Shown one piece after another: positions 7,853 through 15,838 of a stretch of DNA of 36,523 bases. The DNA comes from an uncultured Eggerthella sp. GTDB taxonomy: Bacteria > Actinomycetota > Coriobacteriia > Coriobacteriales > Eggerthellaceae. A program made the position numbers and the translations under genes. The stretch is from NCBI GenBank assembly GCA_900551155.1, contig URVA01000005.1:1-36523 (forward strand), in the 5' to 3' direction. The notes beneath the pieces were generated by a model. It had not been told where the DNA came from and did no database searches. It saw only the letters and a program-made list of their open reading frames with translations. The stretch's first letter is position 1. Every line of letters starts with the position of its first letter.

Positions 7853-9763
7853 TTATTCGCCTTCGCCCTCCCCTTCCTGATAGGGGTAGGTGTTTACCAG
7901 TTCACTGACTGTTATGAAGCGATAACCCTGTTCCTTTAATTTGGGCAGCGCTTCTTTAAGAGCGCTTACCGTTTGGGAGCGGTCGCCGCCGCCATCATGC
8001 ATCAGAATGATTTCGCCAGGACCAGCGCTTTCAATGCGCTGAGCAATAACGTCAGCACCTGGTCGTTGCCAGTCGCCTGTGTCAATATTCCAGCCAATTT
8101 CACCCGTGATAAGTTCGCTTAAATCGCTTGCGACGGATTGGTCAAAGTTTCCACCAGGAGAACGGAACAACTGGCTTGCGTCCTGCCCTGAAGCATCCTT
8201 GATGGCCTTCATGCCCTTTTCTACCTCTTGCTTGCGTTCATCGCTCGACATCAAGATAAGGCTTACGCCTTGTCCGCTGCCTTCAGCATGATCCCAGGTG
8301 TGAGTGCCAATTTCATGACCTTCTTCTGCAGCGCGCTTTACCAAATCTTCATGTCCCGTAATGTTTTCGCCAATGGTGTAGAAGGTTGCCTTAGCGTCGT
8401 TTTCCTTCAGGATGTCTAAGATCTGTGCCGTTGTGGTATCCCACGGACCGTCGTCAAAGGTGAGCGCAATTACTTTATCTCCATTGGAGTTAACGTTGTA
8501 ATACTGAACTACACCATTTACGGGCTCTTTCGTGGTTACTTCGGCGGTTTTCCCTGATTCGTTACCAGTGCGAACAACCTTTTCGCCTGCTTCACCTTTT
8601 TGGGTATACAGATGAACAGCACCCGTTCCCTTAATTTCGAGAGTAGGCTGCAAAGTTTGAGGATTGCTTTCAGTAAAGTCTTCAGTGATGTCGGTTCCGT
8701 TGGTTATTGAAATGTCGTCACCTTCGTTAAGGCGTGTAGAAAGATCGTCTTTCGTTTCTCCGTTTACGGTGGCACTTGCACGAGTGCCTTCACCTTCGCG
8801 CATGACCGACCCGTCTACAGCTACGTAATTGCCAGGAGTAACCGACACCGTATTGGTATCAAGGAGGCCCTCGAGGCTGCGTTGTTCGCCAGAAATGGTT
8901 TGCTGCTGCCCGTTGATGGTTACGTTTACGGGCTTGTTGGCATCCCAAGTGGTGAAGCCAAATACGCCGCCAACAACAACGGCAACCACGACAACGCCTG
9001 CAATTATCTTGTTGCGGAATGAGCCAGAAGGCTTACGACGAGGGCGATCGGCGCTCAAATAACGCTCGGCGCTAAAGTCTGATGAATCCGTGGTTCTTCC
9101 TGCGGGGTTTACTCTGCCGTAATTGCCTTCATAGGTAGCTTTTTGATTGGCGCTGCGGCGAGGGGTAGCGGATGTGCCCTGGCGCGGCATGGTACCACTA
9201 GCATTTGGTGTTGTCTGGCGTGGCATAGCGCCACTTGCGTTGGGTGCGGCTTGGCGCGGAATGCGTCCGCTTAAGGTAGCTTCGCCTACGCGTGGAGTGC
9301 GACTTGTGCGTGAAGGGTTAGTACCCGAATAGGGGTTAGCAGAAGCGCCCCTTGTTTGTGCAGGATTGCTAGCGCCGCTTTGAGAAGGAATCTGTCCGCT
9401 CATGGCGGCATTTTGCCTCCGTGCGGCATCATAAGGCTTGTTGAAATCGTTTATGCCACGTTCTGAAGCACGTCCTGCATTGTGCCCTGCACGCCCTGTA
9501 TCTCCAGGGTGCTGAGTCCAGTAGCACTGTCTATTGTCTTGATTTTTCTGTGCTTGTGCATAGCGCTGCGCAGGTGAGAGAGCACTTTGATTGGGATCAT
9601 GGGCGCTATACATTTCGCGTTCGCGTTCAAGTTCGTCGCGTGCGTTTGGCATGTTTACGCGCTGCGATGATGGCACGCGAGAAGACTGCGTACGAGACGA
9701 ATAGGAGTTGCGCGAAGAAGGGCGACCAGAATGATAGTTATGTGGTTCATTTCGCTGTGGCAT
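7853..9763 (-). CDS. Membrane-anchored polysaccharide deacetylase (NodB domain)
   Basis: A 636-residue bitopic envelope protein. Residues 1-250 are a hydrophilic, Ser/Arg/Pro/Asn-rich tail, predicted cytoplasmic, with 12-residue repeats at 168-203. A single transmembrane helix spans about 252-271. An extracytoplasmic region (275-430) follows, starting with VNVTINGQQQTI, which resembles ubiquitin-like or DUF348-type modules. The NodB deacetylase domain runs about 430-625: TFDDGPWD (Asp437/438), metal ligands His488 and His492 in THTWDH, RSPGG at 534-538 and the His589 base in LMHDGG. It probably removes N-acetyl groups from peptidoglycan or another surface glycan. The start at 9763 has GAGGA just upstream; longer in-frame starts exist but lack one. 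The GEGEGE tail is unusual. Confidence 0.88.
   Translation of the reverse strand: MPQRNEPHNYHSGRPSSRNSYSSRTQSSRVPSSQRVNMPNARDELEREREMYSAHDPNQSALSPAQRYAQAQKNQDNRQCYWTQHPGDTGRAGHNAGRASERGINDFNKPYDAARRQNAAMSGQIPSQSGASNPAQTRGASANPYSGTNPSRTSRTPRVGEATLSGRIPRQAAPNASGAMPRQTTPNASGTMPRQGTSATPRRSANQKATYEGNYGRVNPAGRTTDSSDFSAERYLSADRPRRKPSGSFRNKIIAGVVVVAVVVGGVFGFTTWDANKPVNVTINGQQQTISGEQRSLEGLLDTNTVSVTPGNYVAVDGSVMREGEGTRASATVNGETKDDLSTRLNEGDDISITNGTDITEDFTESNPQTLQPTLEIKGTGAVHLYTQKGEAGEKVVRTGNESGKTAEVTTKEPVNGVVQYYNVNSNGDKVIALTFDDGPWDTTTAQILDILKENDAKATFYTIGENITGHEDLVKRAAEEGHEIGTHTWDHAEGSGQGVSLILMSSDERKQEVEKGMKAIKDASGQDASQLFRSPGGNFDQSVASDLSELITGEIGWNIDTGDWQRPGADVIAQRIESAGPGEIILMHDGGGDRSQTVSALKEALPKLKEQGYRFITVSELVNTYPYQEGEGEGE
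9155..9262 (-). repeat. 36-bp coding repeats in the deacetylase N-terminal tail
   Basis: Three 12-codon units encode IPRQAAPNASGA, MPRQTTPNASGT and the decayed MPRQGTSATPRR. They lie in the low-complexity cytoplasmic tail, which is a likely place for length variation between strains. Confidence 0.75.
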
Positions 9764-9900
9764 TTTATCCTCAACCAATAAATAAAAGGTCTTAACAATA
9801 ACGAGTTCTTTTACAAATTGCGCAAAGTGGGGTTTATCGAGTTGTTGAAGTGTGTTTCTTCGAAATAAACGACCCATATTTGCGTGTTTTGTGCTGCCCT

Positions 9901-9906
9901 ATTGTA
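9901..9906 (-). promoter_or_regulatory. Possible -10 box of the deacetylase gene
   Basis: TACAAT on the minus strand, about 138 bases before the chosen start codon. The -35 region is weak. The rest of the 9764-10073 gap holds the divergent csoR promoter. Confidence 0.35.
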
Positions 9907-10011
9907 CTCGGTATTTCCTATATAGAAAGGCGTTGTTTTAAAACGTTACCAAAATGGTGTCTGTTTCAACTACGGGGTAAAGGATAGGGTTGTTTTTTGC
10001 CGAAAACCCCC

Positions 10012-10040
10012 TTGCGTCATATACCCCCTAGGGGTATACA
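10012..10040 (+). promoter_or_regulatory. csoR-copA promoter with CsoR operator
   Basis: TTGCGT (10012-10017), a 17-bp spacer and TATACA (10035-10040) make a good sigma-70-type promoter. The spacer and -10 are covered by an inverted repeat, TATACCCC-CTA-GGGGTATA (10020-10038). This is the typical G/C-tract operator of CsoR-family copper repressors. Apo-CsoR bound here would block RNA polymerase, and Cu(I) would release it. Confidence 0.88.
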
Positions 10041-10073
10041 AATAAGTGATAAAACATAGGCTAGGAGTCGATT

Positions 10074-10505
10074 ATGAGCGCGAATAAACACACGGATGAA
10101 ACACAAGCAGGTAGCGCGGATATACAGGTAGACTGTGCGCAAGTTAACGCTTCGCAATTAAATGATGAGCAACCATGCCTCAAGCACGCAGACGGCGCAC
10201 AGGCAGGCAAGTGTTGCTGCCACTATAAGGAAACTGAGCGCACAGAAAAGCTTCAAGCAGATGTGAAAAAGCGTCTGAATCGTGCAATTGGTCAACTTAA
10301 TGGAGTCAAAAACATGATTGACGACAATCGCTATTGCGGCGATGTGCTTACGCAGTTGGCTGCTGCAGAAAGCGCAGTCCATTCTGCTGCTGAGATGATT
10401 TTGCGCGATCACTTAGAAACCTGCGTAAAGGATCGAATTCTTCAGGGCGATGATGAAATCATCGAAGAAGCGATGCGGCTCATTAAGAAGTTTGCTCGCT
10501 CATAA
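10074..10505 (+). CDS. csoR: Copper-sensing repressor CsoR with cysteine-rich N-terminal extension
   Basis: A CsoR/RcnR-family (DUF156) all-helical repressor of the copper efflux genes. The Cu(I) fingerprint is complete: Cys88 in RYCGDVL, His113 and Cys117 in DHLETC. The spacings of 25 and 4 match Cys36-His61-Cys65 of the Mycobacterium tuberculosis protein. The conserved core begins near residue 56. Before it lies an unusual extension of about 55 residues with extra thiols (Cys21, Cys35 and the run CCCH at 47-50); most family members are about 85-120 residues long. The start is well supported by AGGAG six bases before the ATG and by the operator just upstream. It is followed after about 160 bp by copA. 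Confidence 0.93.
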   Translation: MSANKHTDETQAGSADIQVDCAQVNASQLNDEQPCLKHADGAQAGKCCCHYKETERTEKLQADVKKRLNRAIGQLNGVKNMIDDNRYCGDVLTQLAAAESAVHSAAEMILRDHLETCVKDRILQGDDEIIEEAMRLIKKFARS

Positions 10506-10666
10506 TGAAGCTTACTATGTGAGCGTTCGTATGCAGCGGTTCTTCAAAGAAGCGTTTGCAATGCGATGGTTTTTCTAGCGGGCATTCCAAAACACGACGA
10601 CTCCACGGAAAAGCATTCAAAGTATGACGACTCCCCAAATAACGTGATGCATTTGCAGGTGAAACA

Positions 10667-13393
10667 ATGATGGAAAACGTAAAACCAACTAAACAATCAT
10701 TCGATGTAACAGGAATGACCTGCGCGGCATGTTCGGCACGTGTCGAGAAAACAACTAATAAAGTAGAGGGCGTTCACCTTGCAACGGTTAATCTCTTAAA
10801 AAATTCAATGGAGGTCGAATTCGATCAGGGTGTCGATACTGCCCAAGTAACGCAAGCTATTGAAACGGCAGTGCGTAAGGCAGGATACGGGGCGCTGCCT
10901 AGATTGGAAAACCGCGGATCCACTCAGGCTGGCGAAGAAGCTAGCAGGTATTCTTGGTCTGCGCAAAGCGCTGCGGTGGCTGGCAATGAGAGTTCGAGAA
11001 TAGCGGATCTTTCAACGTCCATTGCCGAACAGGAAAAGAAAAACTTGCAAACACGTCTTGTGATTTCTGCGGTGTTTATGGTGCCTCTTTTCTATATTTC
11101 TATGGGGCACATGATGGGCTGGCCCCTGCCAAGTGTTTTGCTGGGCGCAGAAAACAGCATGGTATATGCCTTAACTTTATTTGTACTGTTGATTCCAATT
11201 ATCGCGATCAATTTCAAGTTCTTTCGTGCGGGCTTTTCTGCGCTTTTTCATGGATCACCCAACATGGATTCCCTGATAGCTCTTGGTTCTGGCGCGGCGA
11301 CCATATACGGTTTGTATGCGCTATTCCAGATGGCATCTACCTTGGGTCATGGAGATATAGCAGCAGCGCATCAGTTCGCAATGAACTTATATTTCGAATC
11401 CGCTGCGATGATTCTGACGCTTATTACGCTTGGTAAATATCTTGAGGCGCGCGCGAAAGGCAAAACAACCGACTCCCTTTCTCAGTTAATGGATCTATCG
11501 CCCAAGATGGCTTTGCGCTTAGATGATGGGGTTGAGACGCTTATTCCTGCGAAAGAAGTTCGCGTGGGCGATGTTTTGGTGGTTAAAGCAGGTGAAGCGA
11601 TTCCTGTTGATGGTGTGGTACTTGAGGGTCAAGGTTCGGTTGATGAGTCGATAATTACGGGCGAGCCACTTCCGATTGGTAAGCATGCAGGGGATCGTGT
11701 TACGGGAGCGACGCTTAATACTTCGGGATGGTTTACCATGCGTGCCGAATGTGTTGGTGCCGATACTGTTTTGGCAGGTATTGTAGCGCTGGTTGATGAA
11801 GCAACAAGCTCAAAAGCGCCTATCGAAAAAATAGCCGACAAAATCAGCGGTATTTTTGTGCCTGCAGTTATAGGGATTGCGCTTGTGACCTTTGGAATCT
11901 GGATGCTGATAGGAGCGGATTTTGGTGCAGCGCTTACGTACGCTATTTCTGTCTTGGTTATATCGTGCCCTTGTGCCCTTGGTCTTGCTACGCCAACAGC
12001 GATTATGGTTGGAACGGGTCGTGGTGCTACGAATGGAATTCTGGTCAAGTCAGCAGAATCTCTGGAGACTGCTCATGCAGTAACGACGGTTGTTTTAGAT
12101 AAGACAGGAACAATTACGCAAGGAAAACCTGAGGTTGCCAATGTGGTAGTAACACAACCGAGCCATCAGGAACTTTTGCGTGTTATGGGAGGATTGGAAG
12201 CTCGTTCCGAGCACCCCTTGGCACAGGCAATAATGCGCTACGTGAAACATCAAGCTGAAAACAGCCAGGGTGTTTTTATTCCCGAGGTTGAAAACTTCAA
12301 ACAGATTCCAGGTGAGGGAATTTCGGGTCAAATTAATGGCGCGTGGTGTTATGCCGGCAATGCGCGCATGATGAAAGAGCATGGCATTAGCATCGTAGAG
12401 GACACCTCTTTTGCTGGAGAAGGAAAGACGGTCCTCTATTTCGCTCAAGATAAAACCCTTTTAGGCTATGTGGCAATTGCCGATATGGTGAAGCCTACAA
12501 GTGCTGCCGCTATCGCGCAGTTAAAAGATATGGGTATTAAAACCGTTATGCTGACGGGCGACGATCCTCAAACGGCGCAAGCTATTCATGAGCAAGTAGG
12601 CACGGATGAAGTAATAGCAGGGGTACTTCCCGCAGATAAAGAGCAAGTCATTCGTGATCTTTCCAAGGAAGGGAAGGTCGCTATGGTGGGTGATGGCATT
12701 AACGATGCACCTGCTCTTGCTCGTGCCGATGTTGGTATTGCAATTGGTGCTGGTACGGATATTGCGCTTTCAAGCGCCGATATCGTGCTGATGCATAGCG
12801 ATTTGCTTGATGTTCCAGCAGCGCTTGATCTGTCGCGTGCGACTATGCGCAACATTAAGCAGAATTTGTTCTGGGCTTTGTTCTACAACGTACTTTGTAT
12901 TCCTATTGCGGCGGGTGCTCTTGCGTTTGTTGGCTTTAGCTTGAACCCCATGATTGCGGCAGCGGCTATGAGCTTCAGTTCGGTATGTGTTGTTACCAAC
13001 GCTTTGCGCTTGCGTCGTTGGAAACCGCGGAGTGTAAAAATATCGCCGTGTGACAAACAAGCAAATGAGGATGCAAAAATGCTGTCGTACGACGAGCAGA
13101 CAAAAGAGAGCGCACCTACTCAGTTGATGGATACAGGCTCTATTTCGGGTGAAGACGATAACGGCTCTACGAGAAAGGAAATAACAATGGAAAAGACATT
13201 GCAGGTTGAAGGTATGATGTGCGAAAAGTGCGTCGCCCATGTTAAGAAAGCCCTTGAGCGTGTTGAGGGAGTAGGGGAAGCAGTAGTGGACTTAGAAGGA
13301 AAGAGTGCAACAGTGAAGCTTACTGCAGAGGTTCCCGATGCGACTTTGATAGAGGCAGTAGTAGAAGAAGGCTACGAGGCTGAAATGGTGTAA
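10667..13393 (+). CDS. copA: Cu(I)-exporting P1B-type ATPase with C-terminal CopZ-like domain
   Basis: A 908-residue P1B-1 ATPase that pumps Cu(I) out across the membrane. Order of parts: N-terminal metal-binding domain with GMTCAAC (Cys19, Cys22), membrane helices, the TGE actuator motif in SIITGEPLP, the transmembrane CPC motif (Cys434-Pro-Cys436), phosphorylation site DKTGT (Asp478), the SEHPLAQAI segment, and MVGDGINDAPAL. The final helices end near residue 780. After a polar linker of about 55 residues comes a second heavy-metal domain, 841-908, with GMMCEKC (Cys852, Cys855). An extra HMA domain at the C-terminus is uncommon. Two adjacent ATGs stand at the start, with AGGTGA upstream. 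The gene follows csoR and ends in a strong terminator. Confidence 0.95.
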   Translation: MMENVKPTKQSFDVTGMTCAACSARVEKTTNKVEGVHLATVNLLKNSMEVEFDQGVDTAQVTQAIETAVRKAGYGALPRLENRGSTQAGEEASRYSWSAQSAAVAGNESSRIADLSTSIAEQEKKNLQTRLVISAVFMVPLFYISMGHMMGWPLPSVLLGAENSMVYALTLFVLLIPIIAINFKFFRAGFSALFHGSPNMDSLIALGSGAATIYGLYALFQMASTLGHGDIAAAHQFAMNLYFESAAMILTLITLGKYLEARAKGKTTDSLSQLMDLSPKMALRLDDGVETLIPAKEVRVGDVLVVKAGEAIPVDGVVLEGQGSVDESIITGEPLPIGKHAGDRVTGATLNTSGWFTMRAECVGADTVLAGIVALVDEATSSKAPIEKIADKISGIFVPAVIGIALVTFGIWMLIGADFGAALTYAISVLVISCPCALGLATPTAIMVGTGRGATNGILVKSAESLETAHAVTTVVLDKTGTITQGKPEVANVVVTQPSHQELLRVMGGLEARSEHPLAQAIMRYVKHQAENSQGVFIPEVENFKQIPGEGISGQINGAWCYAGNARMMKEHGISIVEDTSFAGEGKTVLYFAQDKTLLGYVAIADMVKPTSAAAIAQLKDMGIKTVMLTGDDPQTAQAIHEQVGTDEVIAGVLPADKEQVIRDLSKEGKVAMVGDGINDAPALARADVGIAIGAGTDIALSSADIVLMHSDLLDVPAALDLSRATMRNIKQNLFWALFYNVLCIPIAAGALAFVGFSLNPMIAAAAMSFSSVCVVTNALRLRRWKPRSVKISPCDKQANEDAKMLSYDEQTKESAPTQLMDTGSISGEDDNGSTRKEITMEKTLQVEGMMCEKCVAHVKKALERVEGVGEAVVDLEGKSATVKLTAEVPDATLIEAVVEEGYEAEMV
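13187..13393 (+). CDS. Possible free CopZ-like copper chaperone made by internal initiation in copA
   Basis: An in-frame ATG at codon 841 of copA is preceded by AAAGGAA at six bases, a better ribosome site than that of copA itself. From there the reading frame encodes exactly 68 residues, the usual length of CopZ, beginning MEKTLQVEGMMCEKC and covering the whole HMA fold. A separate chaperone could thus be made in addition to the fused domain, or the gene may be an ancestral copA-copZ pair that lost its stop codon. Production of the short form is inferred. Confidence 0.5.
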   Translation: MEKTLQVEGMMCEKCVAHVKKALERVEGVGEAVVDLEGKSATVKLTAEVPDATLIEAVVEEGYEAEMV

Positions 13394-13413
13394 AAAAATG
13401 CTCCGAAATTAGA

Positions 13414-13455
13414 AAAATACCCCATAGATTTAGATAATCTGTGGGGTATTTTGTG
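13414..13455 (+). terminator. Bidirectional terminator between copA and the convergent gene
   Basis: A 17-bp stem (13414-13430 with 13436-13452, one G-T pair) with a TAGAT loop. It is flanked by TTTTGTG on the plus strand and by a T-run on the minus strand, so it can serve both convergent genes. Confidence 0.85.
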
Positions 13456-13628
13456 TAAAGAATCATTTTAGTTTGCAAGGAAAGCCGAAGAACAGTACAG
13501 ATCAAGCTCGATTTGCCAAAAAGGCAGGCTTTTCATGGAAATTCTGAGTTTCACTTCTGAGCTTCAATTCTAAATTTCACTTCAGCGTTTCATTTAAGAA
13601 CCCTACTTCAGAGCTTTGATTCGGGACG

Positions 13629-14288
13629 CTACTTATCTTCGTGAGCTGCCTTTTCTGCTTTTGCCTTTTCAATAATCTCTTGGGTGGATTCGAAATCGTC
13701 AAAGCGAGCACTGCCTGGGGCCTCCATGCGATCAAGAGGCAAAACAACCAAACCGATATTGTTTACATATGCATAGATTTCCATACCGCGCTTGCAGCGG
13801 AAGGTGCATTCTACGCAAGGATTCTTATCGCAGTAAGCAAAAGCGTCTTCATCTGCTAATCCAAAAACAATTGGAGGCCACTTTTTAGGAGACACATATT
13901 TAGTCATAATGCCCGTGAAGGTTTTGAGCGCAAACCAACGAGGCTTGCAGTTTGAATCGACTGCTCTCCAGTCAATTTTTACGCAGTTGTTGTTTAAGCC
14001 GCCCATGATTTGATAGTTCAGCTTGAAGCGGTCTTCGACTTCTGCAGCAGGGATGGGTTGAAGTTGCTCCATGGGCTTGCCGCAGCAGGTAAGGTGATAC
14101 TCAACATGAGCATAGGACGGTTCAAAAATAAGAGAACGTTCACCGTCGTTAATTAGTTCATTATCAACTGCGCCATCCATTCCTTGAACTACCGCACCGC
14201 ACTCAGCGCAGTGAAAATAAGGAACATGGGCAGCGGTCACGCGAGGTTTCCAAGTTGCATGGGTGCGTGTTGGGCTATATTCTGCCAT
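13629..14288 (-). CDS. Cysteine-rich desulforedoxin-like protein of unknown function
   Basis: A 219-residue soluble protein. The N-terminal part resembles the desulforedoxin domain of desulfoferrodoxin: FHCAECGAVV (Cys27, Cys30) followed by LTCCGKPME (Cys68, Cys69), which would hold one Fe or Zn. The later part (95-185) has a layout like a superoxide reductase domain but lacks a recognisable set of histidine ligands. It carries another cysteine group instead (Cys102, 114, 153, 158, 161, 165). A redox or metal-binding role is likely; superoxide reductase activity is doubtful. The start at 14288 has GAAGGGG five bases upstream. It is a single gene convergent with copA. Confidence 0.6.
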   Translation of the reverse strand: MAEYSPTRTHATWKPRVTAAHVPYFHCAECGAVVQGMDGAVDNELINDGERSLIFEPSYAHVEYHLTCCGKPMEQLQPIPAAEVEDRFKLNYQIMGGLNNNCVKIDWRAVDSNCKPRWFALKTFTGIMTKYVSPKKWPPIVFGLADEDAFAYCDKNPCVECTFRCKRGMEIYAYVNNIGLVVLPLDRMEAPGSARFDDFESTQEIIEKAKAEKAAHEDK

Positions 14289-14616
14289 CAATACCCCTTC
14301 TCTTAGCAGTTTTATGCGTGTCATATTGTAATTCGCAATTCTGATAAATGCCTAGGATAAATTCTTAGATTTATTGACGAAAATCTTCTTACCGCCTTTT
14401 TCGGCAGGAATGCGGTATGTAATCTGCAAGGATTATTTATGCGCTTTGCGTACTCGCGCTTCGCGTACTGACTGCTCGCCTAATTTTAAAAAAATCGATT
14501 TCGGCCAATTGATTCACAGTGACCTGATACGAAGGGCTTCTTCTTGACAGAGGGCACCAGGAAAAACTACGATTCGTAGTATTAAACCAAGATCCCGAAA
14601 CGGAAGGGGAACGCGC
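14289..14616 (+). promoter_or_regulatory. Promoter with palindromic operator upstream of the crotonase gene
   Basis: TTGACA (14544-14549), an 18-bp spacer and TACGAT (14568-14573) form a promoter for the plus-strand gene at 14617. A perfect inverted repeat, ACTACGA-T-TCGTAGT (14566-14580), overlaps the -10 and likely start point, as expected for a repressor site. Nothing else with clear structure was seen in this 328-bp gap. Confidence 0.65.
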
Positions 14617-15492
14617 ATGAGCGTATACCAGGAGGCATATTGCCTGCCCGAATTCAAGTATGAGTACGAGCGCCTGAAGGTTGACGTTCGTGGTCCTATC
14701 CACGTTGTTTCTTTCGACGACGCTGCTAACCTCAATGCAATGTCTTACCAGCAGATGGCTGACTTCAACGATTATTTGAAGAAGGTTCGTATGGACCCAG
14801 AATGCCGCGTAATTGTTCTTACCGGCGAGGGCAAGTCTTTCTGCGCTGGCTTCAACCTGAACGAGCTCAACTATGAGCCTCCTGAGGACATGGGCCGTGC
14901 TCAGCGTGACCACTGCATCATGCAGACCATTTGCTCCGATCAGGCTGTAAACATGCGCAATGCTATGCAGCCAATCATTGGTGCTTTGAAAGGTCATGCA
15001 ATCGGTGGCGGCCTTTCTTTGGCTTGCGCTTGCGACCTTCGCGTTTGCGGTGAATCCTTCAAGATGCAGGCTGGCTACCTCAACATCGGTCTTACCGGTA
15101 CCGACATGTCTGGTTCTTACTATCTTCCTCGCATCGTTGGTTATGCTCGCGCTGCTGAAGCTTTGATGACTGCTCGCCGCATTGGCGCTGAAGAGCTTCT
15201 CGAGTGGGGCTTCGCTAACAAGGTTGTAGCTGACGAAGATGTAGTAGAAGAAGCAGTAAAGATGGCAGAAGCAATGGTTAAGAACTCTGCTCCTTTGGGT
15301 CTTCGCCTTACTAAAGAATCTTTGCAGTGCTCCCTCGACAACTCTTTCGAGGCTCAGATCAAGATGGAAAACCGCAACCAGGTTCTTGCTTCTCAGACCG
15401 AAGACGCTCGTCGCGGTGTTCGCAAGATGAATCCTAAACTGCGCGAAGAAGTAAAGGCTCATCCTGAGAACTTTGCATTCACCAATATGTAA
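14617..15492 (+). CDS. Enoyl-CoA hydratase/isomerase (crotonase) family protein lacking the usual catalytic glutamates
   Basis: A 291-residue crotonase-fold enzyme acting on a CoA thioester. The oxyanion-hole segments are intact: FCAGFNL (76-82) and GHAIGGG (126-132). The two glutamates of true hydratases are replaced: Ser134 stands for Glu144 and Tyr154 for Glu164 of the rat enzyme. An aspartate in GLTGTDMSG (Asp163) lies near the place where dienoyl-CoA isomerases keep an acidic residue, so isomerase, hydrolase or C-C bond chemistry is possible. The start has GAAGGGG upstream. Codon use is strongly biased, as in the CoA-transferase at 34423, suggesting high expression. It is a single-gene unit with its own promoter and terminator. 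Confidence 0.85.
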   Translation: MSVYQEAYCLPEFKYEYERLKVDVRGPIHVVSFDDAANLNAMSYQQMADFNDYLKKVRMDPECRVIVLTGEGKSFCAGFNLNELNYEPPEDMGRAQRDHCIMQTICSDQAVNMRNAMQPIIGALKGHAIGGGLSLACACDLRVCGESFKMQAGYLNIGLTGTDMSGSYYLPRIVGYARAAEALMTARRIGAEELLEWGFANKVVADEDVVEEAVKMAEAMVKNSAPLGLRLTKESLQCSLDNSFEAQIKMENRNQVLASQTEDARRGVRKMNPKLREEVKAHPENFAFTNM

Positions 15493-15551
15493 TTGCGCGT
15501 AGGACCCATTAACGGTTCTAAAGCATCAATAAAAATATATGATGCATTATT

Positions 15552-15580
15552 GTCGCTCCCGAAAGGGAGCGACTTTTTTT
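15552..15580 (+). terminator. Rho-independent terminator of the crotonase gene
   Basis: A perfect 9-bp GC-rich stem (15552-15560 with 15565-15573), GAAA tetraloop and seven Ts. The remainder of the 15493-15838 gap has no clear gene or promoter; it is AT-rich and contains a weakly supported TTG-start extension of the next gene. Confidence 0.95.
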
Positions 15581-15838
15581 ATGTATAGGGAGTGAGCTAA
15601 TGGCGATGGTTAACATCAAAACTCACCGATAATAGCGCGTTTTGGCAAAGCGAGAGCATTGGCTTATCGGGTTATGGTTTTGCTTGCTTAGAAATAAAGT
15701 ATGACCTGCAAATATATGAAACTCCTATAGCTTTTTTTGAAAGAGGAATCCTTCTATTGGAAAAAGAAATCGCTCGAATCAATAATCGAAAGTAACAAGA
15801 CAAAGAGGGTAGTGAGGGAAACAGCAAAGGGGAGCCTC

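Noticed and set aside
14437..15462. Open frame of 341 codons antisense to the crotonase
   Set aside because: The same effect of codon bias in a highly expressed gene; the product looks like no known protein.
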